From CAISCU01 sp051861545 (GTDB taxonomy: Bacteria; Bacteroidota; Bacteroidia; UKL13-3), in contig JBIMKP010000022.1 in assembly GCA_051861545.1 (NCBI GenBank), positions 9,778 to 73,777 on the forward strand: a DNA stretch of 64,000 nucleotides, in the 5' to 3' direction. Positions 16,964-24,995 of the stretch are shown one piece after another. Each line of letters opens with the position of its first letter. Position 1 is the stretch's first letter. The position numbers and the translations under genes were made by a program. The notes under the pieces were generated by a model. That model was not told where the DNA came from. It saw only the letters and a program-made list of their open reading frames with translations, and made no database searches.

Positions 16964-19045
16964 TTAAAAGGGATAGCTTTTCTCTAAATATGAATACGTA
17001 TCGTATTGTGCCCTGATTTTTATATCATAACTTGGGTTGTAATTAATAGAATCGTCGATTCCATTCATAATACGAGCTTTACAGTTATCAGATAATTGTA
17101 TTTGAAGAATGTCTTTTATAATCCTTTTATTTTTTTCAGAGTAAATTGGAAACCCACATTCAATTCTGTTTGATAGATTTCTTGTCATCCAATCAGCCGA
17201 AGCTAGATATATCTTTTCTTTTCCTCCATTATGAAACACGAAAATTCTTGCATGTTCTAAATACCTGTCAATAATTGATATTACCCTGATATTCTCTGAA
17301 AGATTTCCAATTCCAGCAACTAAACAACAAATACCTCTAACTATTAAATCTATTTTTACTCCGGCTTTGCTTGCATCATATAATTTTTTAATGATGTCAA
17401 CATCTACCAATGAATTCATTTTAGCAATGATTGAAGCTTCTTTACCTTGATTAGCAAATTGAATTTCCTTATCAATTAATTCAAGAAACTGCTTCTTCAT
17501 GAATTCTGGTGCTACTAATAAATGATTAAATCCTGTTCTTCTAATATTCGTAAATAAAATGTCAGTTAACATATCTATTTCATTTGTTAGGTTTTTATCT
17601 TTTGTAAATAAGGCAAAATCGCTGTAAAGTCGGGCTGTTACTCCATTATAATTGCCCGTTGATAGATGAGCATATTTTGCAATGGTTCCATTCTCTTTTC
17701 TTTGAATCTGGCATATTTTTGAATGAACTTTTTGACCAGGTTTGCCAAAATGAACGTGTGCTCCAGCTTCTTGTAATTGATTGGTCCAGTAAATATTCGA
17801 CTCTTCATCAAATCTGGCTTGTAATTCCATTAATACAATAACTTTTTTGCCGTTTTTAATAGCATTAATTAGTGCATTAACAACATTACTATTTTTAGCA
17901 ACCCTATATAATGTAATTCTAATACTAACTACGTTTGGATCAATTGCAGATTCTCTTAATAGTCTTATCAGATAATCGAATGATTGATATGGATGATGAA
18001 CCAAAATATCTTCATGTGATATTACATCAAACATGGTTTTGGCTTTATCAAAGGTTTTTACTGGTAGCGCAGGAAGTGCTTCAAAATAATCATCTTTTAA
18101 CCCAACTTTAGGGAAATCCATAAAATCTTTGAAATTATGATATCTGCCTCCTGGAATAAGATTTACATTCTTTAATTCTAATTTTTTAATGAGTAAATCA
18201 AGCATATATCTTGGCATTTTCTCATCATAAACAAACCTGGTAGGACTTCCTTTTGAGCGTTGTTTTAAGCTTTTTTGGATTTTATCGAGTAAACTTACCG
18301 AGTAATTTTCTTCATCTTGACTAATTGTAAATTCAGCATCTCTTGTCATTTTGATAACAAATGCTTCAAATTTGTCGAAGTCGAAAATTGAGAAAACACT
18401 AGGCAAATAAGCTCTAATAATATTTTCTAGTAGAATAATATGAGTGTCGTTTCCACCTTTTGGGAGGATATAAAATCTACTAACAATATTTGTTGGAACT
18501 TCTAAAATCGCATGTTTAGGCTCTACATTTCCATCAGAAGAAAACATTCGAACCGCTAAATAAATGCTTCTATCTCTTAAATGTGGTGCTGATTTTAAAT
18601 CGTCAATTAATACTGGAAATATATGAGAAATGATGTTTAAGCGAAAATGTTCCTTCATTACGATGAGTTCATTTTCAGTTAATTCATATTCTTCTTTTAA
18701 ATAAATTCCTCTTTTTCCTAGTTCAGGAATGATTTGATTGTTATAAACAGATGTAAATCTATCTTGTAATGAAACAACTATTCTTTGAATTTCTGACAAA
18801 ATTTCATCTGGTGAAGATTGAAATTCACTGATACTTTTCTTGCCATTAATTTTTTGAACCTTCCTAATTTGAGCAACTCTTACCCTAAAGAATTCGTCTA
18901 AATTAGAAGAGAAAATTGCTAAAAACTTGATTCTTTCCATTAATGGAGTATCCGCATTTTCAGCCTCTTGAAGCACTCTTTCATTAAAATGCAACCAGCT
19001 AATTTCTCTATCTCTAAATAAATATCCTTTGCGGTCTTTAATCAT
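16964..19045 (-). CDS. ppk1: Polyphosphate kinase 1
   Basis: 693 residues, the family length. It makes polyphosphate from ATP at the membrane-associated cytoplasmic side. The N-terminal domain starts with F-R-D-R-E-I-S-W-L-H-F-N-E-R-V-L and S-S-N-L-D-E-F-F-R-V-R-V. The two phospholipase-D-like catalytic domains contain K-V-H-S-K-I-C and Y-A-H-L-S-T-G-N-Y-N (phosphorylatable His and ATP loop), T-A-R-L-Y-S-D-F, and later H-A-R-I-F-V-F-H-N-G-G and S-A-D-W-M-T-R-N-L-S-N-R. Its 3' end lies directly upstream of the rnpB promoter. Confidence 0.96.
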   Translation of the reverse strand: MIKDRKGYLFRDREISWLHFNERVLQEAENADTPLMERIKFLAIFSSNLDEFFRVRVAQIRKVQKINGKKSISEFQSSPDEILSEIQRIVVSLQDRFTSVYNNQIIPELGKRGIYLKEEYELTENELIVMKEHFRLNIISHIFPVLIDDLKSAPHLRDRSIYLAVRMFSSDGNVEPKHAILEVPTNIVSRFYILPKGGNDTHIILLENIIRAYLPSVFSIFDFDKFEAFVIKMTRDAEFTISQDEENYSVSLLDKIQKSLKQRSKGSPTRFVYDEKMPRYMLDLLIKKLELKNVNLIPGGRYHNFKDFMDFPKVGLKDDYFEALPALPVKTFDKAKTMFDVISHEDILVHHPYQSFDYLIRLLRESAIDPNVVSIRITLYRVAKNSNVVNALINAIKNGKKVIVLMELQARFDEESNIYWTNQLQEAGAHVHFGKPGQKVHSKICQIQRKENGTIAKYAHLSTGNYNGVTARLYSDFALFTKDKNLTNEIDMLTDILFTNIRRTGFNHLLVAPEFMKKQFLELIDKEIQFANQGKEASIIAKMNSLVDVDIIKKLYDASKAGVKIDLIVRGICCLVAGIGNLSENIRVISIIDRYLEHARIFVFHNGGKEKIYLASADWMTRNLSNRIECGFPIYSEKNKRIIKDILQIQLSDNCKARIMNGIDDSINYNPSYDIKIRAQYDTYSYLEKSYPF

Positions 19046-19181
19046 GATTTTTAAACAAGTCTAATCCTACAAAAATGTAAAAATATAGGTTAACGAATTG
19101 TTAAATGTTTAAGACGATATTAAAGGATTTTTTTGTAAATTGGGCATGGTTATTGAAATTTGTACTTCTAAATTTAAAAAT

Positions 19182-19478
19182 ATGGCTCATTTTATGGTTG
19201 AAATGTTCTTACCCGAAATTCTGGATATGGAGTTTATGCAGATGATTCCATCACATAGAGCCTATGTAGATCAATTGATTTCTGAAGGTAAAATTCTTAC
19301 TTATACTGTAAACGAAGAAAGAACCAAAGGCTGGATTATTTTTGATGCAGAAGAAGCCGAGGAGGTTTTAGATATTGTTCAACAATTTCCTATCAACAGA
19401 TTTTTAACCTTTGAAATACATTCATTAATGATTCATGATGGAGAAGCTTTTAGATTCCCCAAACTTCATTTGAATTAA
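19182..19478 (+). CDS. Muconolactone-isomerase-like small ferredoxin-fold protein
   Basis: 98 residues from ATG 19182 (M-A-H-F-M-V-E-M-F-L-P). The frame is open further upstream, with a possible ATG at 19146, but the family starts at this strand. Features are I-P-S-H-R-A-Y-V-D-Q-L-I-S-E-G-K-I-L-T-Y, then K-G-W-I-I-F-D-A-E-E-A-E-E-V and F-P-I-N-R-F, the pattern of MmlI/YCII-like alpha+beta domains. True isomerase activity is doubtful without a muconate pathway nearby. It overlaps the convergent OsmC gene by 4 bases. Confidence 0.65.
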   Translation: MAHFMVEMFLPEILDMEFMQMIPSHRAYVDQLISEGKILTYTVNEERTKGWIIFDAEEAEEVLDIVQQFPINRFLTFEIHSLMIHDGEAFRFPKLHLN

Positions 19479-19897
19479 TCTAAAAATGTAATTTTAAAAT
19501 CAATCGGACAAACCATACTTAACATGGCACTAACTCCACAATATTTGTCCTTGGATAATTCGACTGCTTTCAACATTTTTTCTTCATCCTCTTTTTTTAC
19601 TTTGATTTTATATTCCAAGTAAATTCGGGTATAAATTTTCGGATGTTCATCTCGCAAATCAGCTTTAACATTCAAAGCAAAATCACTAAAATCTACCCTC
19701 ATTTTCTGCAATAAACTCACAATATCCATTCCTGTGCAAGCGCCTAATGAGCTTAATATAAGTGCTTTTGGTCTTGGGCCTTTATCCTTTCCTCCACCAG
19801 ATTCTGAGGAATCAATTGTTAAATGATGTCCATCTATAATTGAATCAAATTCAAAGCCTTCTTTCCAGCTGGTTTCTACTTCATGTAAAGTTGACAT
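19475..19897 (-). CDS. OsmC family peroxiredoxin-like protein
   Basis: 140 residues from ATG 19897, chosen because M-S-T-L-H-E-V-E-T-S-W fits the family N-terminus and upstream codons overlap the preceding gene. Motifs are G-P-R-P-K-A-L-I-L-S-S-L-G-A-C-T-G-M-D-I-V (first redox Cys) and S-K-D-K-Y-C-G-V-S-A-M-L (second Cys). These two cysteines reduce organic hydroperoxides in OsmC/Ohr proteins. It follows the DUF6132 gene by one base, itself downstream of the persulfide dioxygenase gene, suggesting a thiol/sulfane-sulfur stress operon. Confidence 0.88.
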   Translation of the reverse strand: MSTLHEVETSWKEGFEFDSIIDGHHLTIDSSESGGGKDKGPRPKALILSSLGACTGMDIVSLLQKMRVDFSDFALNVKADLRDEHPKIYTRIYLEYKIKVKKEDEEKMLKAVELSKDKYCGVSAMLSMVCPIDFKITFLD

Positions 19898-19898
19898 A

Positions 19899-20111
19899 TT
19901 ATATACTTGTTTCTTTTTTTTCTTTGGCTTTAAATCCATCACCCGCAATTGCTCCCATAAACAATCCATAAGCAGAACTTCTATAAGGATTTGAAGTAAT
20001 TGCACATGTACCATCAGCACAACCAACAAAATACCAATAAGCTAGTCCAGCAAATCCTCCAATTACTGCTCCAATAATTGTTGTTTTATGTTTAAATATA
20101 AATTCCTTCAT
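19899..20111 (-). CDS. DUF6132 family small membrane protein
   Basis: 70 residues. One hydrophobic glycine-rich helix pair (I-I-G-A-V-I-G-G-F-A-G-L-A-Y-W-Y) is followed by G-C-A-D-G-T-C-A-I-T-S-N-P and a second glycine-rich helix, G-L-F-M-G-A-I-A-G. The C-x-x-G-x-C-x-I-T-S-N-P motif is the hallmark of the Bacteroidota DUF6132 family, which tends to occur beside rhodanese and sulfur-transfer genes. Function unknown; a role in thiol or sulfur handling at the membrane is an inference from the cysteines and neighbours. Confidence 0.8.
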   Translation of the reverse strand: MKEFIFKHKTTIIGAVIGGFAGLAYWYFVGCADGTCAITSNPYRSSAYGLFMGAIAGDGFKAKEKKETSI

Positions 20112-20144
20112 CTAATAAAATATTATGTTTTTTCTTGATTCTTT

Positions 20145-21527
20145 TTATTTGGGGATTACCAACAAATAACCTGCTTCTTTAATTTTATTTATTCCTCCAT
20201 GCACATTTTTAACATGATTGAATCCATGTTTTTTCATCATTGAACTTGCCATCATACTTCTGTAACCACCAGCACAATGGATCAAATATTTCTTATTAGG
20301 ATTTAAATTTTCTAATGCTTTTTCAAGTTTTGAAAGTGGAATTAACTCAGCACCTTCAACAAAACCATTACTCCATTCTGATGGATTTCTAACATCAATT
20401 ACAGTTGGATTTTCTATTCCTAATTCTTCTGCGAAAACTTCAGGTTCAATGCTTTCAACTACTTCAATATTTTTGCCAGCTTTAATCCATGAATCAAAAC
20501 CACCATCTAAATAACCAAAAACATGTTCATAACCAACTCTTGCCAATCTTAGAATTGCTTCTTTTTCTTTTCCTTCATCTGCAATTACAATAATTGGTTT
20601 TCCATGGTCGATTAACGAACCTACCCACACTGCATATTGTCCTTCTAATCCAATATTTATTGAGCCAGGAATAAAACCTTTTTCAAAAATTTCTGCGGTT
20701 CTTGCATCTAAAATTATGGTGCCTTTTTCAATTTCTTCAACTACTTGTTCAACTCTTAATGCAACAGCATTTCTGCTCATTACTTCATCAATATTTCTAT
20801 AGCCTTTTTTGTTAATTGCTGCATCAATAAAAAAGTATTTTGGTGGCTCATCTAATCCGCTTGCTACTTTTTCAACAAATTCTTCCTTGGTTTCACAAGC
20901 CAATGCATAATTTGATGTTCTTTGAATACCAATGGTGGTTGATGTTTCTTTCCCAATGTTTTTACCGCATGCCGAACCAGCACCATGTCCAGGATAAACA
21001 ATAACATCATCATGTAAAACCATCAATTTGTCATAAATTGAATCATATAATAAACCTGCTAAATCTTCTTTTGATAAATCTGATTTTACTGCTAAATCAG
21101 GTCTTCCAACATCACCTGCAAACAATGTATCTCCGGTAAATACAGCATGATTATTTCCATTTTCATCAATCAGTAATAAACATGATGATTCTAATGTATG
21201 TCCAGGTGTATGTAATAATTTTAGTTGGATATCACCAAGTTTAAATACTTCACCATCTTGTGCTACATACATGTTAAATTCTGAAACAGCGCTTGGTCCA
21301 TATACAATTGTTGCTCCAGTTTTAGCAGCTAAATCAATATGACCCGATACAAAATCTGCATGAAAATGAGTTTCAAAAACATATTTTATTTTGGCATTTC
21401 TTTGCTCAGCTATTTCAATATATGGACTAGTTTCTCTTAAAGGATCTATAATTGCAGCTTCACCATTACTTTCTATATAATAAGCTGCTTCGGCTAGACA
21501 ATTGGTGTATAATTGTTGAATGTACAT
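20145..21527 (-). CDS. MBL-fold persulfide dioxygenase-like protein with two rhodanese domains
   Basis: 460 residues. The metallo-beta-lactamase domain (1-230) has H54-F-H56-A-D58...H63, T-P-G-H-T-L-E-S, F-T-G-D-T-L-F-A-G-D-V-G-R-P-D-L and Y-P-G-H-G-A-G-S-A-C-G, the ETHE1/CstB iron-site pattern. A first rhodanese domain (about 260-350) lacks the catalytic Cys at its loop (A-D-E-G-K-E-K-E). The second (about 365-455) has it in H-C-A-G-G-Y-R-S. The enzyme is expected to oxidise glutathione- or low-molecular-weight-thiol persulfide to sulfite. It is followed by DUF6132 and OsmC genes and preceded by an ArsR regulator with an operator. Confidence 0.9.
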   Translation of the reverse strand: MYIQQLYTNCLAEAAYYIESNGEAAIIDPLRETSPYIEIAEQRNAKIKYVFETHFHADFVSGHIDLAAKTGATIVYGPSAVSEFNMYVAQDGEVFKLGDIQLKLLHTPGHTLESSCLLLIDENGNNHAVFTGDTLFAGDVGRPDLAVKSDLSKEDLAGLLYDSIYDKLMVLHDDVIVYPGHGAGSACGKNIGKETSTTIGIQRTSNYALACETKEEFVEKVASGLDEPPKYFFIDAAINKKGYRNIDEVMSRNAVALRVEQVVEEIEKGTIILDARTAEIFEKGFIPGSINIGLEGQYAVWVGSLIDHGKPIIVIADEGKEKEAILRLARVGYEHVFGYLDGGFDSWIKAGKNIEVVESIEPEVFAEELGIENPTVIDVRNPSEWSNGFVEGAELIPLSKLEKALENLNPNKKYLIHCAGGYRSMMASSMMKKHGFNHVKNVHGGINKIKEAGYLLVIPK

Positions 21528-21640
21528 AAGATTTAAATTTTATTCAAAGCTTTAAAATACATGTAAAATTAGGTTGATAGGCATCAAGTAATTTTATGAT
21601 TTTAATTTTGATTGAATGTAATACTGCTTTCAAAACCAAA

Positions 21641-21931
21641 TCAATAATTACAATTACACTTATCCATTAAATTTATAACAGCACATAGTTCCTTCTCCTT
21701 TAAACTATATATAACTTTAGTTCCTTCTTTTTTGGCCAAAAGAATTCCTTTTAGTTTCATGTTTATTAAATGGTGTGAAATTAATGATTGTTCGCAATTC
21801 GTTTCTAAACATATTTCACTAACTGTACTTGGACCATTATCATTTAAAAAACTAATAATTGCCAATCTGGTAGGATGAGCAATTGTTTTAAGAATAAATG
21901 CTGCTTTTTCTAGTTTTTTTGTTTCAATCAT
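21641..21931 (-). CDS. ArsR/SmtB-family winged-helix repressor
   Basis: 96 residues from ATG 21931. The frame is open upstream to 21958, but the family starts near M-I-E-T-K-K-L-E-K-A and the operator lies in that upstream stretch. Motifs are L-K-T-I-A-H-P-T-R-L-A-I-I-S-F-L and the recognition helix C41-L-E-T-N-C46-E-Q-S-L-I-S-H-H-L-I-N-M-K. Cysteines at 41, 46, 83, 92 and 94 could sense metal/metalloid or, as in SqrR/BigR/YgaV relatives, persulfide. It is 113 bases upstream of the persulfide dioxygenase gene, which makes sulfane sulfur the likelier signal. Function is inferred. Confidence 0.87.
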   Translation of the reverse strand: MIETKKLEKAAFILKTIAHPTRLAIISFLNDNGPSTVSEICLETNCEQSLISHHLINMKLKGILLAKKEGTKVIYSLKEKELCAVINLMDKCNCNY

Positions 21932-21947
21932 AATTCTTATGTACAAA

Positions 21948-21969
21948 TATATGAACATATATTCATATA
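21948..21969. promoter_or_regulatory. Palindromic operator of the ArsR-type repressor
   Basis: Perfect inverted repeat TATATGAA-N6-TTCATATA located 16 bases before the repressor start codon. Spacing and sequence match the ATATGAAnnnnnnTTCATAT-type operators of ArsR/SmtB proteins (for example CzrA and ZiaR sites). It implies autoregulation and control of the downstream sulfur operon. The divergent glycosyltransferase gene begins about 80 bases away and may also feel it. Confidence 0.75.
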
Positions 21970-22046
21970 AGCAAGAGGCTATAATATCTCATCCCAAGTA
22001 TTGGAAACATTGAAGTATGAGGCTAAATTCCGTTATTTGTAAGCAT

Positions 22047-23174
22047 ATGAACATTGGATTTGACGCAAAAAGAGCTTTTCATAATAAAACGGGTTTGGGT
22101 AACTATAGCCGTAGTTTTATTAAAGCTTTAATTGATGAAAAGTCTGATAATCAATTATATTTATTTACACCTGAGATTGGTGACTTAGGTCAGGAGTTTT
22201 TAAATAAACATGATGTAAAAATCGTTATACCCACAAAAAAAATCCATCAGTTTTTGCCCACTTATTGGAGAAGTCATGGTTTATTAGACGAAATTAAAAG
22301 GGATAAAATTCAGATTTTTCATGGCTTAAGTAATGAATTACCTGTTGGAATTGAAAGGTTAGCTATTAAAAAAGTGGTTACAATTCATGACTTAATTTTT
22401 TTAAGGTTTCCTGAATTATATCCTCCCATTGATAGGAGAATTTATGAAAGAAAGTTTAAATCGGCAGTAGTAAGAGCTGATAAAATTTTTGCATGTAGTC
22501 AGCAAACCTCTACGGATATTCAAGAGTTTTATGGTATAGATGAATCTAAAATTGAAGTAGTTTATCAGGATTGTGGAATTCATTTCAGGAAGAAACATTC
22601 TGATGATGAAAAAAACTCTTTTCTACTTAAACATCAATTACCACAAAAGTTTATTCTTAGTGTTGGTACCCTAGAAAAACGTAAAAATCAATTGTTACTA
22701 TTGAAAGCCTTTCATGAGGCAAACTTGCAAGATAACAGTTTAATATTTTTAGGAAAAAAGGCCGATTTATATTCAGATATGTTGCAATATGTAAGGTTAA
22801 ATGGCCTTCAAAACAAGGTATTTTTTTTAGATAAAATAGAAGAGGAGGAGCTACCAATTTTATATCAATCGGCTTTTGCGTTTGCTTATATTAGTAAATT
22901 TGAAGGGTTTGGAATTCCAATACTCGAGGCTTTAAGAAGTGGAGTTCCAGTGCTTAGTTCTAAACAATCAAGTTTACCAGAAGTTGCGGGAAATGCGGCT
23001 TTGTATTCTGATTTTAATGATGCCGAAACACTTATTTCCAATTTAAAGGAAATTTCAGGAAATCCTGAATTACGCTTTAAATTAATAAATTTAGGATATG
23101 CTCAAGCTTCTAAATTTGATTCAGATAAAATTGCTAAACAGGTGATTTCTAATTACGAAGGACTCTTATTATAA
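22047..23174 (+). CDS. Glycosyltransferase family 4 (GT-B)
   Basis: 375 residues from ATG 22047. The frame is open 30 bases further upstream, but the protein fold begins at M-N-I-G-F-D-A-K-R-A-F. Motifs are K-T-G-L-G-N-Y-S-R-S for the acceptor loop, S-V-G-T-L-E-K-R-K-N-Q at the linker and F-E-G-F-G-I-P-I-L-E-A-L-R-S-G-V-P-V-L, the E-x7-E nucleotide-sugar motif. Probably a mannosyl- or glucosyltransferase in envelope polysaccharide synthesis; the sugar cannot be told. It is isolated from any polysaccharide cluster and is followed by the nucleotidyltransferase gene after 64 bases. Confidence 0.9.
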   Translation: MNIGFDAKRAFHNKTGLGNYSRSFIKALIDEKSDNQLYLFTPEIGDLGQEFLNKHDVKIVIPTKKIHQFLPTYWRSHGLLDEIKRDKIQIFHGLSNELPVGIERLAIKKVVTIHDLIFLRFPELYPPIDRRIYERKFKSAVVRADKIFACSQQTSTDIQEFYGIDESKIEVVYQDCGIHFRKKHSDDEKNSFLLKHQLPQKFILSVGTLEKRKNQLLLLKAFHEANLQDNSLIFLGKKADLYSDMLQYVRLNGLQNKVFFLDKIEEEELPILYQSAFAFAYISKFEGFGIPILEALRSGVPVLSSKQSSLPEVAGNAALYSDFNDAETLISNLKEISGNPELRFKLINLGYAQASKFDSDKIAKQVISNYEGLLL

Positions 23175-23226
23175 AGATTATCCAAACTTCAATCATAATA
23201 AAACAAAGAGAGTCTATGGCTTTTTA

Positions 23227-23234
23227 TATTTTTG
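23227..23234 (+). promoter_or_regulatory. Possible -7 promoter element before the nucleotidyltransferase gene
   Basis: TATTTTTG fits TAnnTTTG. It ends only four bases before the GTG at 23239, so a transcript from it would be leaderless or nearly so. No clear -33 element. AT-rich sequence makes chance matches common. Confidence 0.3.
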
Positions 23235-23238
23235 TGAT

Positions 23239-24660
23239 GTGAAAATTGATTTAAAAGATAGAATTTTTGATGATTTAAGAATTGTAGCAGAAAAAACTGG
23301 TATAGAAGCCTATGTAGTAGGTGGATTTGTTCGCGATATTTTTTTAGAAAGAACTTCAAAAGATATAGATATAGTAGTTGTTGGAAACGGGATAGATTTT
23401 GCAAAGGAATTTTCGGAACATATTGGAAGTTCAAGCGATTTTGCTGTTTTCAAAAACTTTGGAACTGCAATGGTAAGGTGCAATGATTGGGAAGTTGAAT
23501 TTGTTGGTGCCCGCAAAGAAAGTTATTCAAGAAACAGCAGAAAACCAGAGGTGAGTCCTGGTACATTAAAAGAAGACCAATCAAGAAGAGATTTTACAAT
23601 AAATGCATTAGGTATCAGTCTAAATAAGAATGATTTTGGCACTTTATTAGACCCATTTCATGGATTAGATGATTTAAAAAGAAAGATTCTAAGAACACCT
23701 TTAGAACCAGGAATTACTTTCGATGATGATCCATTAAGAATGATGCGAGCAGTTCGTTTCGCCTCTCAATTAAACTTTGATATTTTACCTGAAACTTTTG
23801 ATTCAATTAAAAAGCATAAAGACAGAATCAAAATTGTTTCTTTTGAAAGAATTATTGAAGAATTAAATAAAATTATTCTTTCTAAAAAACCTTCAATAGG
23901 ATTGAATTTATTGTTTGAATGTGGCTTATTAGAGATAATTTTTCCAGAACTAAAAGCATTACATGGGATTGATTATGTGAATGGTAAAGGTCATAAAGAC
24001 AATTTTTATCATAGCTTACAAGTGCTCGACCAAGGTTCAGAAGAAACAAATGATTTGTGGTTAAGGTGGGCTTTATTACTACATGATATTGGAAAGCCTG
24101 TAACTAAAAAATTCATTCCTCAAGAAGGCTGGACATTCCATGGTCATGAAGACAAGGGAAGCAGAATGATTTCAAAAATATTCAGAAAGTTAAAATTACC
24201 TCTGAATGAAAAAATGAAATATGTAGAAAAATTGGTTGCATTACACCACCGTCCTAAAGCATTGGCTGAAGATGGAGTAACTGATGCTGCTATAAGAAGA
24301 TTAATAGTTGATGCCGGCGAAGATTTAAACGACTTGTTCTTATTGTGCAGAGCTGATATGACTACTAAAAGTCAGGATAAATTAAACAAGTACAGAGGTA
24401 ATTTATTAAAAGTTCAGGAACTGGTTGTTGAAGTTGAAGAAAGAGATGCGTTACGAAATTGGCAACCACCAGTAAGTGGTGAAGATATTATGGCATATTT
24501 TGGCTTGGAACCTTCTAAAATAATCGGAATTATAAAGGAAGAAATTCGGGAATCAATTTTAGAAGGTAAGATTAAAAATGAGCGCGAAGCTGCAATACAG
24601 TTGATGAAAGATCTTGGCGAAATTCATCAGCTAAAGCCAATTGGAATAAGTTTGAATTAA
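23239..24660 (+). CDS. cca: tRNA nucleotidyltransferase/poly(A) polymerase family protein with HD domain
   Basis: 473 residues, GTG start (the only start fitting the family N-terminus; the nearby ATG is out of frame). The nucleotidyltransferase head has Y-V-V-G-G-F-V-R-D, D-I-D-I-V-V (catalytic Asp pair), R-R-D-F-T-I-N-A-L and D-D-P-L-R-M-M-R-A-V-R-F-A. An HD phosphohydrolase domain follows with L-L-H-D-I-G-K-P and H-H-R-P-K-A-L. This is the usual Bacteroidota CCA-adding enzyme layout, expected to add or repair the tRNA 3' CCA. A MITE copy begins 9 bases after the stop codon. Confidence 0.92.
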   Translation: MKIDLKDRIFDDLRIVAEKTGIEAYVVGGFVRDIFLERTSKDIDIVVVGNGIDFAKEFSEHIGSSSDFAVFKNFGTAMVRCNDWEVEFVGARKESYSRNSRKPEVSPGTLKEDQSRRDFTINALGISLNKNDFGTLLDPFHGLDDLKRKILRTPLEPGITFDDDPLRMMRAVRFASQLNFDILPETFDSIKKHKDRIKIVSFERIIEELNKIILSKKPSIGLNLLFECGLLEIIFPELKALHGIDYVNGKGHKDNFYHSLQVLDQGSEETNDLWLRWALLLHDIGKPVTKKFIPQEGWTFHGHEDKGSRMISKIFRKLKLPLNEKMKYVEKLVALHHRPKALAEDGVTDAAIRRLIVDAGEDLNDLFLLCRADMTTKSQDKLNKYRGNLLKVQELVVEVEERDALRNWQPPVSGEDIMAYFGLEPSKIIGIIKEEIRESILEGKIKNEREAAIQLMKDLGEIHQLKPIGISLN

Positions 24661-24669
24661 CATTATTTA

Positions 24670-24912
24670 GGGCCTGCTGAAAATCTTTATTAGAACTTAT
24701 TATCAATCAATTAGATTGTGTTTAAATAATTTAAATGCAAGGTTTTAAGAACAATGGCTAAAAATCCTTGCATCAAGTAAAATTAGTTTTCAAATTAAAT
24801 AAAGACAGAAACAAGGCCATCTTTGTCGTTGCTGCCAAATTGAAGTATTATATATACATCTAATTTGGCAGCGCCTAAAATCTGACCTGTTTCTGTCTTT
24901 TTCAGCAGGCCC
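24670..24912 (+). mobile_element. MITE-like element, copy 2 (reference copy, intergenic)
   Basis: 243 bp with inverted ends GGGCCTGCTGAAAA / TTTTTCAGCAGGCCC, flanked by an exact 6-bp duplication TATTTA (24664-24669 and 24913-24918). Internally it has a left hairpin built on TGCAAGG...CCTTGCA and a right half of about 115 bases forming a nested palindrome: outer arms around AGACAGAAACA / TGTTTCTGTCT and inner arms GCTGCCAAATT / AATTTGGCAGC. No open frame of note. Lies between the cca-type gene and the secreted three-gene module. Confidence 0.93.
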
Positions 24913-24995
24913 TATTTATGATGGAATTGTAAATTTTGATTTAATCATTGATTTTCACTTGGAAAAATCGCATATTAGCAGTAAATACTGATTAA

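Noticed and set aside
19140..19181. Upstream start for the muconolactone-isomerase-like gene
   Set aside because: The extra residues, starting at a TTG or ATG, precede the first beta strand of the family; ATG 19182 fits best.
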